In this document: positions 26,132-34,730 of the stretch, piece after piece
Layout: each line of letters starts with the position of its first letter
Numbering within the stretch: position 1 is the stretch's first letter
DNA from: Holdemania filiformis DSM 12042
Lineage (GTDB): Bacteria > Bacillota_I > Bacilli_A > Erysipelotrichales > Erysipelotrichaceae
DNA: 64,000 nucleotides
Assembly: GCF_000157995.1 (NCBI RefSeq)
Contig: NZ_GG657553.1
Location: 286,995 to 350,994, forward strand
Reading direction: 5' to 3'
Notes under the pieces: model-generated
Database searches by the model: none
The model's input: only the letters and a program-made list of their open reading frames with translations
What the model was told of the DNA's origin: nothing
Program-made: the position numbers and the translations under genes

Positions 26132-27337
26132 ATGAAACAAGTCAACGCTTTAATAAGGATAACCCGTCTGAAAAAAGGAATTAAAGCGGCGGCGTTAGCC
26201 CATGAATGCAATATCACAGCCAGTTATTTAAGTCAGATCGAGTCCGGGAAGGAAGTCGATCCGGCGATCACCTCGAAGATCCTGCGCCAGCTGGGAGTTG
26301 AGATCAAGAAAAATAACCGGCAGGTTCAGAAATACGACAGAATGATGGACGACTTGATCAACGCGGCGGCGTATTACGACCAGACCCGGGTCAAAGAACT
26401 AATCGATCAGCTGACTAAATCCGAGGCTGTTCTCATGGAGTCCGAGCTTGCGCTAAAGTGGATGCTGACAACCTTTATTGCACAGGTCTTGAATAAAAAT
26501 AACGGGGCGATGAAAGAAACACGGGAGATTCTGAAAAAATGCGTAAAATTGTTTACTCCGGAGCTGCTTCAGATTTATTATTTGTATCTGGGGATGTCCT
26601 TTGCGAACAGCCGCAGCGATTTGTTTAAGGAGTCCATGTTGAAAGTTTTGGGGATGAAGGAGAGAGAATCCGTAACTTCGATCGCTCATTACAATCTGGC
26701 GATCTGTTATGCCCGGGAAAATAATCATTTTCTGGCTGACAAGCACAACCTCAAAGCGCAGCGCGCCTTTCTCGATGAACAGAATTATCTCCGCTTGATT
26801 TTCAGTAAATCTTTCGAGGCTGTTTTGTATTCGGAAAACGGGATGATGGAGGAAGCGCTGGAAATTTCCTGTTCCATTCTCGATCAGACGATCATCAAGA
26901 TTCCGCTTTACCAGCGTCAACAGGTCCTTCATAATATTCTTTTCACCTGTATTCTGGCAAAGCGCTATGAAGATGTCCAACGCTACTGCGCTCAATATAG
27001 TTCTTCCGTCGAATTGAATGATTTCCATCGCGCTCTGCAGGCCTGGGCCTTCATCAAACTGAATCGTCCCCAGGAAGCGGAAGTCTTGATTCAAAGCTGT
27101 ACGCCGGATAAAAATGATCCGTTTGCCTCGCAGTTTATCGCGATCGTCCATTTGACACTAGCGCAGGATGAAGCGGGACTGCAGCGTCTATTGATCCAGT
27201 TTCAAAAGTTCGCGCTCAAAGTAGGCAACGACCTTTCCGCCAAATTCATCACAGACTTGTTATGCGAATCTTATATTCGCAAGAACAATTATTCAAAAGC
27301 CGTGTATTACCAAAATCAAATTGCACACAAAAATTAA
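26132..27337 (+). CDS. RRNPP-like transcriptional regulator (HTH + TPR)
   Basis: 401 residues. N-terminal XRE HTH (about 1-60): ITRLKKGIKAAALAHECNITASYLSQIESGKEVD. The remaining 340 residues look like helical TPR repeats (ESVTSIAHYNLAICYARENN, HFLADKHNLKAQRAFLD). This is the layout of PlcR, Rgg and ComR regulators, which bind short imported peptides in the TPR groove. AAAGGAGAG site. Divergent from a 24-residue hydrophobic peptide gene and followed after 34 nt by a 133-residue gene in the same direction. The ligand is unknown. Confidence 0.78.
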   Translation: MKQVNALIRITRLKKGIKAAALAHECNITASYLSQIESGKEVDPAITSKILRQLGVEIKKNNRQVQKYDRMMDDLINAAAYYDQTRVKELIDQLTKSEAVLMESELALKWMLTTFIAQVLNKNNGAMKETREILKKCVKLFTPELLQIYYLYLGMSFANSRSDLFKESMLKVLGMKERESVTSIAHYNLAICYARENNHFLADKHNLKAQRAFLDEQNYLRLIFSKSFEAVLYSENGMMEEALEISCSILDQTIIKIPLYQRQQVLHNILFTCILAKRYEDVQRYCAQYSSSVELNDFHRALQAWAFIKLNRPQEAEVLIQSCTPDKNDPFASQFIAIVHLTLAQDEAGLQRLLIQFQKFALKVGNDLSAKFITDLLCESYIRKNNYSKAVYYQNQIAHKN

Positions 27338-27371
27338 ATCCAGGAATTCAGGAAGAAAGAAGGATACGAAG

Positions 27372-27773
27372 ATGCCGGAAGAAGTACAAGATCTGCTGGA
27401 ACAGCTGGCTCAGGACAATCAGGTGAGTGTCGATGAAATCAAACAGGATCTGCAAAATCGGATCAATCAAGCGTGGGAGGATCCGGAAGATAAATATCCC
27501 GAGTTTCGGCGATTCTTTAAAAACAAGAAACCGACCTCGGTCTTTTTCCTGTATGCCTTCGATCAATTACAAAAGATGAACGATAAAATCCAGGAAATCA
27601 TTGAGGAAGTTTATTTAACGGAGATGAAAGCAGGAACGGAACCCTCGATTGAAGTCGCCGCCCGGCTGGACGCCCGCCAAATGGAAGATCCGATCGAAAC
27701 CTTCCTGGCAATTTTAACTTGTCTTCAAAGCAACGCGCTGATCATTGAAACCATCCGGAACATGGATATCTGA
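27372..27773 (+). CDS. Protein of unknown function downstream of the RRNPP-like regulator
   Basis: 133 residues from the ATG at 27372 (GAAGGA 8 nt upstream); a longer frame overlaps the regulator. Acidic and helical, with no membrane segment: PEEVQDLLEQLAQDN, VDEIKQDLQNRINQAWEDP, MNDKIQEIIEEVYLTEMKAG. No family recognised. Position suggests co-transcription with the regulator, so it may be a target or partner of it. Confidence 0.65.
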   Translation: MPEEVQDLLEQLAQDNQVSVDEIKQDLQNRINQAWEDPEDKYPEFRRFFKNKKPTSVFFLYAFDQLQKMNDKIQEIIEEVYLTEMKAGTEPSIEVAARLDARQMEDPIETFLAILTCLQSNALIIETIRNMDI

Positions 27774-28344
27774 CAGTTTAATGCTTTGCTTGCTTATTGC
27801 TTTAATCCCCTGACTGATGAGCTTTTTTCTCTGACAGCGAACATTCCAAAATAAAATGAAGATTTACCAAGCAGGACATCCAAGAACTGTACCCATCTCT
27901 GTACGCGAGTTCCTTCGAAGGTTCTTTGCGCAAGCTGGTAACTTCCGGCGAACTTGCACGGGAGGGCGCAGGAAAGTCGGCCTGCTGCTTTCGATTAAAA
28001 TAAATGCCCTTAAATCCACGTCATTTCCCTTAAAATCAGCATTCATTTAAGGGAAACGATAACCTTACGAGAAAAAGCTGTGACTGATAGCTCAAAAGAA
28101 ATAAAAAAATGTGCGGATTTCGATAGAAAAAAGCACATTTTTTAGTATTGTGAATCGATGCTAAACGGATTAAATTCTCGGGAAGACTACAACGCAATTC
28201 CTCTCTCATGCTCTATGAAACTTCTATTTCGTTGGAGAATATCGCCGATACGATTTCCTTTTAAGGGAGTCCTGAATCCGGCATTATCCATCACGGCACA
28301 GGCGGAAAGAGATGGAGATTGTGAATCAAAATAACGGAAACACT
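27774..28344. other. Intergenic stretch of about 570 bp with two inverted repeats
   Basis: No credible ORF. Contains a perfect 11-bp inverted repeat TTTCCCTTAAA/TTTAAGGGAAA (28024-28034, 28046-28056) without a T-run, so not an obvious terminator. A second hairpin, AAAAAATGTGC/GCACATTTTTT (28104-28114, 28133-28143), looks like a bidirectional terminator, probably for the GH1 operon from the right. Confidence 0.5.
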
Positions 28345-29790
<1,446 letters not shown>

Positions 29791-31155
29791 TTACTCCTCA
29801 AATTTCAACAGACTCATGGCGATCCAGGTCACAACCATCGAAACGCCGACGCCCAGCATGTACCACGGGAAGGTTTCCGTCATCGCCAGTACGATCGTGC
29901 CAAACGGAACGAAGCCAAACGACAGATACTGAACCGTGAACGCGCCCATGATCGCGCCGCCGGCCGCCCCGCCGATCACCGTGGCCCACAACGCTTTCTT
30001 ATATTTCATAATCAAGCCGAACATGACGGGTTCTGTGACGCCGATCAGTGCGGTAACGCCGGTTGATAAGCCCAGCGATTTCGTTTCTTCCTTCTTCGCC
30101 TTCCAGAAAATGAACAACGCGCAGACCGCCATCGCCGCATTTGACGCCGCGGTGCAGGGATAGATGAAATCGTAGCCGAGCGTCGCCAGATTCTGCACCG
30201 TGATCGGCGACATCGCCACCTGCATGCCGGTCATCAACATGAACGGGTACAGCGCGCCACACAAAGCGCCGCCAACCGGGCCTAACGACGTATACAGCCA
30301 GAGGATGCCCTGGGCGACAAAGGTGCCGATCCAGTTGCCAATCGGCGCCAGAACCATCCAGCCAACGACGGCGGAAAGCATGACGGAAACCAGCGGCGTG
30401 ACGATGATATCGATCATCTTCGGAACTACACGCTTGCAGGCGCGCTCGACATAAGACTGGAAATAAACGATCAGGATTGCCGGAATCACGGTCGACGCAT
30501 AACCGGCATAGGTGATCGGCAGAAAGCCGAACAGCTTCACCGAGGTCCCTGCCATGCCGGAGAAGGTCGGATGCATGATGATCGCGGCCGTGGTTGCCGC
30601 TAAATACGGATTGCATTTGAAACGCTTGCCTGCCGAGAAAGCGACCAGCACAGGCAGAAAGTAGAACGCGGCTTGGGAACAGGTAAAGAAGAAAGTATAC
30701 GTTTCCGAGGCCGGATCGATTAGTCCCAGCGTCTGAATGGAATACAGAATGCCCTGAAGCAGACCGCAGGCGACGATCGCCGGAATGAACGGAGCGAAGA
30801 TCGAAGACAACGTTTCCATAAACGTTCCCAACAGGTCTTTCAGTCCGCGCTTTTCCTTTGGCAGATCCCGATCGAGATTTTCTTCGATGCCTTCCTGCCG
30901 CTTGAGATCGCCGGCCTCGCAGATCGCTTCATAGACGTCGTTGACCTCGTTGCCGATGATCACCTGATACTGGTTGTTGCTCCACTTGGAACCAAATACG
31001 GATGGCAGCTTATCGATCGCTTCAGCCTGTACCTGGTTTTTATCTTTGACGGTGAAGCGCAGGCGTGTAACACAATGCGTGACGAAGGAAATATTCTCCT
31101 TCCCTCCGACATGGCTGAGTATTTCGGCAGCTAAGGCTGTGTAATTTTTTGTCAT
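29791..31155 (-). CDS. PTS beta-glucoside transporter EIIBC
   Basis: 454 residues from the ATG at 31155 with AAAGGAG upstream (a longer frame to 31209 has none). N-terminal EIIB domain with the phospho-cysteine in VTHCVTRLRF (about 25-34). EIIC membrane domain from about residue 100 with eight or more helices and GVTEPVMFG near the end. The EIIA part is not fused; a separate EIIA gene heads the operon. It imports and phosphorylates a beta-glucoside for the GH1 enzyme. Confidence 0.93.
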   Translation of the reverse strand: MTKNYTALAAEILSHVGGKENISFVTHCVTRLRFTVKDKNQVQAEAIDKLPSVFGSKWSNNQYQVIIGNEVNDVYEAICEAGDLKRQEGIEENLDRDLPKEKRGLKDLLGTFMETLSSIFAPFIPAIVACGLLQGILYSIQTLGLIDPASETYTFFFTCSQAAFYFLPVLVAFSAGKRFKCNPYLAATTAAIIMHPTFSGMAGTSVKLFGFLPITYAGYASTVIPAILIVYFQSYVERACKRVVPKMIDIIVTPLVSVMLSAVVGWMVLAPIGNWIGTFVAQGILWLYTSLGPVGGALCGALYPFMLMTGMQVAMSPITVQNLATLGYDFIYPCTAASNAAMAVCALFIFWKAKKEETKSLGLSTGVTALIGVTEPVMFGLIMKYKKALWATVIGGAAGGAIMGAFTVQYLSFGFVPFGTIVLAMTETFPWYMLGVGVSMVVTWIAMSLLKFEE

Positions 31156-31396
31156 ACCCCAAATCTCCTTTACATAGAAATGACTTCGTTTCTTGCTTTT
31201 TCTGGGCAAGCTTGCTGACTATCTTTTTTTGATATTTCTAACTTTGAATATCTTCTCTGTGAAATCCGCTCGCGCATGCCTGCGCGGATTCGCAATTTCT
31301 TCGTTGGCGATCAGGAACGCAACCGGTTTATTTCATTTCTGATGAAACTTCATCTTGCCGAAAGATCGGGCGTCCCCGGAACTTTCGTCGAAAAGG

Positions 31397-32233
31397 TTAA
31401 GGCTGAGTTGTCAGACAACGTTCACGGTCGCATAACCTCTGAACATGCAGGATCAGATAAAACTTTTCTTCCTCACTGACCGGATAGCCGTTCACCTCCA
31501 GATAAACCGCCATCCCGTTGACGATCCCGGCAATCTTTGCGTATTGTTTCTGCATCGTCTGATAGAGAGAATAAGAACAATTCTCGCTTACGCCTTCATT
31601 GATCCGCCGAAGCAGATACCGCATGTGCGTCGCGAACCGGACGTAATTGAACGAATTCAGATGGATCGTCTGATGCAGATGTGCTTCGATAATCCGCGTA
31701 CAGCCGGCGATTAATTCTTCTTCCTTCTGCGTGTTGGACGCTTTGACCGTCAGTTCGGAATTGATGATATTCAGGGCGATCCCGGCTTTCTCACTCGCCG
31801 GCAGGCATATCCCCAGTTGTTCCTCAATTCGTTCCAGCGCATTCTCCGCCAGTTTCATTTCCAGCGGATAGCTGCTTTCCAGTTCATAGGTCAGCGGCAT
31901 TTTCAGCTCGATGTTCTTGTTCAGTCTTTCGATACAGAATTCGAGATGATCGGCCAGGGTAAACGGCAGGTTGGGATTCAGTTCCGCCGGGATTTGATCA
32001 ACGGCTTCGTTGTAGAGCTGGTCGGCAATCTGTAAGATCTGCGGATTGACCGTTTGAATCAGCCGGATCGTTTCAGAATTAAAACCGTAATAGGTCCGGG
32101 AAATGGACGAGAGATCGTTCAGCTCGCATGGCATTTTCTGAAACCCGACGCCGCGGCCTTCGACGATCACTTGTTCACCCTTGGAATCTTCGGCTAAGGC
32201 AAAGTTGTTATTGATCTTTTTCAACAGCTTCAT
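31397..32233 (-). CDS. BglG/LicT-type transcriptional antiterminator
   Basis: 278 residues: RNA-binding CAT domain (1-55; LLKKINNNFALAEDSKG, VIVEGRGVGFQK), PRD1 (about 70-170) and PRD2 (about 175-275) with the phosphorylated histidines in ADHLEFCIER and in the HxxxH-like segments ATHMRYLLRRI and LHVQRL. It overlaps the EIIA gene by 4 nt (ATGA). In this family the PRDs are phosphorylated by the PTS and the dimer stabilises the RAT hairpin. The likely target is the leader at 32724-32797. Confidence 0.92.
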   Translation of the reverse strand: MKLLKKINNNFALAEDSKGEQVIVEGRGVGFQKMPCELNDLSSISRTYYGFNSETIRLIQTVNPQILQIADQLYNEAVDQIPAELNPNLPFTLADHLEFCIERLNKNIELKMPLTYELESSYPLEMKLAENALERIEEQLGICLPASEKAGIALNIINSELTVKASNTQKEEELIAGCTRIIEAHLHQTIHLNSFNYVRFATHMRYLLRRINEGVSENCSYSLYQTMQKQYAKIAGIVNGMAVYLEVNGYPVSEEEKFYLILHVQRLCDRERCLTTQP

Positions 32234-32700
32234 AAGCGTTCCCCTGTCATCACACGATCGCCGGCCTCGACCCGGCTGTTTTCCAGATGCTTCTGCCAGT
32301 GTAAAGCCTGCGGTTGAGTCACGAACATCATCACCGTCAGATCATAAGCGCTTAAACGCTCGCGGTCGAAACGGATGATGGGTTCGCCCCGGCGGACTCT
32401 GTCGTTTACCTTTTTCAGTGCGGTAAAGCCCTGCCCCTGCATCTGCACCGTATCGATGCCGATATGAACCAGCACCTCCACCTCCCCGCAGCGGATGCCG
32501 AACGCATGGCGTGTTTCAAATACCATGACCAGCCGGCCGTCGCAAGGGGCGCAGACGGTTTGCGACTGCGGGATCACCGCCACGCCGTCGCCCAGGTTTT
32601 TACTGGCGAAAAAGGGATCGTTGACCTGCGTGATATCGAGCAGCTGTCCGGCGGCGGGCGCACCCAGAATCATCGCTTTTTTTGAGAATAGCCCCAACAT
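32230..32700 (-). CDS. PTS glucose/beta-glucoside-type EIIA
   Basis: 156 residues from the ATG at 32700 with AAAGGAGGTG upstream (a longer frame to 32754 overlaps the leader hairpin). EIIA-Glc fold with the phospho-His in VLVHIGIDTVQ and the partner His in TRHAFGIRCG. First gene of the beta-glucoside operon; it supplies the EIIA missing from the EIIBC protein. Confidence 0.93.
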   Translation of the reverse strand: MLGLFSKKAMILGAPAAGQLLDITQVNDPFFASKNLGDGVAVIPQSQTVCAPCDGRLVMVFETRHAFGIRCGEVEVLVHIGIDTVQMQGQGFTALKKVNDRVRRGEPIIRFDRERLSAYDLTVMMFVTQPQALHWQKHLENSRVEAGDRVMTGERL

Positions 32701-32723
32701 GTTAACACCTCCTTTAATGCAAC

Positions 32724-32797
32724 AAAAAAGGGAGGCAAACCATAACCAAAACAAATGTTCTGGTTAGTTATGCCTCCCTTACGAGTTACAGTCTAAC
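32724..32797 (-). promoter_or_regulatory. RAT/terminator attenuator in the beta-glucoside operon leader
   Basis: The minus-strand leader has a 10-bp terminator stem (AAGGGAGGCA at 32771-32780 with TGCCTCCCTT at 32729-32738), an inner AACCAGAAC/GTTTTGGTT hairpin, and a T-run. Overlapping its 5' side is a second fold bounded by GTTAG/CTAAC (32793-32797, 32763-32767) that contains GGCATAAC. This fits a ribonucleic antiterminator bound by the LicT-type protein. The RAT assignment is inferred from position and layout. Confidence 0.7.
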
Positions 32798-32806
32798 GAT
32801 AATTTA

Positions 32807-32844
32807 AAATTACACCTGAGTACGATTTTTGTCAAGCGCTTTCA
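32807..32844 (-). promoter_or_regulatory. Promoter and cre box of the beta-glucoside operon
   Basis: TTGACA (32830-32835), 17-bp spacer, TAATTT (32807-32812). The sequence TGAAAGCGCTTGACA (32830-32844) overlaps the -35 and resembles the CcpA cre consensus (12 of 14), indicating glucose repression. Confidence 0.65.
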
Positions 32845-32986
32845 TTTTATTTCTTTTGTCAATTTTTCCCTTTTCTGATTCCAAGACTCATTTTCGGAAG
32901 CCATCCTTGACAAAGGCTGCAGCGAATCTGTCTGATCCCAGATCCCCCTTCATTCGGAGAATTCGGGATTCTGTAAAATCTTGGCA

Positions 32987-33013
32987 CAAAAAAAGAGCTG
33001 GATTAGATCCAGC
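32987..33013 (-). terminator. Terminator after the FMN-binding lipoprotein
   Basis: GCTGGAT (32997-33003) with ATCCAGC (33007-33013), then T7 on the minus strand. Confidence 0.85.
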
Positions 33014-33083
33014 CCATCTTCCTCACTTTCCAAATCAGTTGTTCACGCTTTTAGAGAAAGTGTGTGAGGTTCCTTAGAATTCC

Positions 33084-33440
33084 TTATTTCGCCTGATCTA
33101 AGCACTCAGTAACGCCTTTGATAACTGCGTTAGAGGAATTCGTTGCGCCGGAAACCGTATCGACTTCCGCAGAGTTTGCTTCGACGATCGCCGCGCAGAC
33201 CTTTTCCATCGCTACATCGCCCAGACCTGCAGTTTCTGCCTGTTCCGGAGTTGTAACGCTGGTGATCTTGCCGCCTTCAATCTTCACTTCGACTGTGACG
33301 TCGCCGTTGTTGCCCTTCTGTGTGGATGTGTATGTGCCGTCTTTGTAGCCTGCAGCGTCGCCGCCCTTATCCTTGCTTCCGCAAGCGCTCATGGACAGAA
33401 CCATCATGCCGGCCAGAGCCAATGCTAAAAACTTTTTCAT
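33084..33440 (-). CDS. FMN-binding lipoprotein
   Basis: 118 residues. Lipoprotein signal (MMVLSMSAC) is followed by one FMN_bind domain with the flavinylation motif DTVSGATNSS near residue 95. The covalent FMN is attached through the Thr by an ApbE-type enzyme (family knowledge). Such small carriers pass electrons outside the membrane, for example to reductases like the one at 1-536. Monocistronic with its own promoter and terminator. Confidence 0.88.
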   Translation of the reverse strand: MKKFLALALAGMMVLSMSACGSKDKGGDAAGYKDGTYTSTQKGNNGDVTVEVKIEGGKITSVTTPEQAETAGLGDVAMEKVCAAIVEANSAEVDTVSGATNSSNAVIKGVTECLDQAK

Positions 33441-33466
33441 CTTAATTTCTTTCTCCTTCCAAAAAT

Positions 33467-33517
33467 ATCGAACGTTGTCGATAGTTTAATCATATCAACA
33501 CCGGTTTCCAATGTCAA
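33467..33517 (-). promoter_or_regulatory. Promoter and operator-like dyad of the FMN-binding lipoprotein
   Basis: TTGACA (33512-33517), 17-bp spacer, TATGAT (33489-33494). Near the start point lies ATCGA/TCGAT (33467-33471, 33478-33482), a candidate operator. Confidence 0.6.
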
Positions 33518-33572
33518 TTCCCGAACGCCGCATTCTTGTGAAAAATCGCCTTAAAATAAGGATGAAAGCGGC

Positions 33573-34619
33573 TTACAGGTCGTCTTTGAGAGCGGAAGCT
33601 TTCGCATAGGCACTGGAACGAGCTTCAAAAAAATCCGTTTTGATCAGGTTGGCGTTGGCATACTGACTGACCCATTTCATGGATGCCGGTTCTTCTTCTT
33701 CACCCGGATACAGAATTTCCAGATGAATCGCCTTGGCCCGCAGATTGCCGAGATAGCGGATATAATCGCGGATCATCGTTTTGTTCAGCCCCGGGATCTC
33801 ATCGCCCAGGATCGCACAGCCCCATTCGATTTCTTCCTCGACGCCCTGCTTTAGCATCTCCCGGTAAAGCTGTTCCCGTTCCGGTGTGAACAGCTGCGGT
33901 TCTTCCTTGCGCAGTTCCAGAATCATGCTGCGGAACAGCCACAAATGAGTGTTTTCATCGCGATTGATATAACGGATTTCCTGAACTGAGCCTGGCATCA
34001 AGCCCATCCGACCAAGGTTGTAAAAAAACATGAATCCCGAGTAGAAGTAAATTCCTTCGAGAATGTAATTCGCGATCAGGGTTTTCATCAGCTGCACCGG
34101 CGTGCGTTGTTCAATGAATTCGTTATACAGCCCGCCGATAAACTCATTGCGCTTCAATAACCGCGGATCTTCCTTCCATTGATACAGAATCTCCGTGCGC
34201 TGATCCGGCGAACAGAAAGAATCGAGCATGTAGCTGTAACTCTGGGAATGAACAGCTTCCTGAAAAGCCTGGATTGTCAGGCACAGATTGATTTCGTTGG
34301 CCGTGATCACCTCGCCGATATTCGGCAGGTTGGCCGTCTGAATACTGTCAAGAAAGATCAGAAATGACAGTGTTTTATCGAGCGCCGTCTTGACGGCTGG
34401 TTCCAGTTTGGGATAATCCTTGAGATCCTGGCCGAGATTGATTTCCTCGGGAATCCAGAAATTATTCATCGCCTGACGGTACCAGTCGGACACCCAGCCA
34501 TATTTCAGCGTGTTGAAGTCGTTGAGGTTGGTCGTGTTGCCGTTGATCATCCGGCGCCGGCGGACATCGGTATCGCCCTGGGCGTTAAACAGGGCTTTGC
34601 GTTTGAGTGATTCAGACAT
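33573..34619 (-). CDS. nrdB: Ribonucleoside-diphosphate reductase, beta subunit
   Basis: 348 residues, di-metal ferritin-like R2. Metal ligands: Asp in FLDSIQTAN, Glu/His in AFQEAVHSQSYSY, Glu in NYILEGIYFYSG, and Glu/His in INRDENTHLWLF. The radical Tyr is kept in HSQSYSY, so it is a conventional class Ia-type R2. No NrdI or NrdH gene is beside it, against class Ib. Separated from nrdA by 111 nt with GGAGG before the ATG; probably one operon. Confidence 0.94.
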   Translation of the reverse strand: MSESLKRKALFNAQGDTDVRRRRMINGNTTNLNDFNTLKYGWVSDWYRQAMNNFWIPEEINLGQDLKDYPKLEPAVKTALDKTLSFLIFLDSIQTANLPNIGEVITANEINLCLTIQAFQEAVHSQSYSYMLDSFCSPDQRTEILYQWKEDPRLLKRNEFIGGLYNEFIEQRTPVQLMKTLIANYILEGIYFYSGFMFFYNLGRMGLMPGSVQEIRYINRDENTHLWLFRSMILELRKEEPQLFTPEREQLYREMLKQGVEEEIEWGCAILGDEIPGLNKTMIRDYIRYLGNLRAKAIHLEILYPGEEEEPASMKWVSQYANANLIKTDFFEARSSAYAKASALKDDL

Positions 34620-34730
34620 GGGGTTCCTCCTTGATTGATGACGGACAGCGAGCTGCGAACGCCGCAGACTGTATTCTTTTGATTGATTGACGCTGGGGCT
34701 GTTGCTTCCTCAGCCAGACCTGCCGCTGAC

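Noticed and set aside
26453..27151. Minus-strand frame of 232 codons opposite the HTH+TPR regulator
   Set aside because: The plus-strand product has a clear HTH and TPR pattern; the antisense frame has none.
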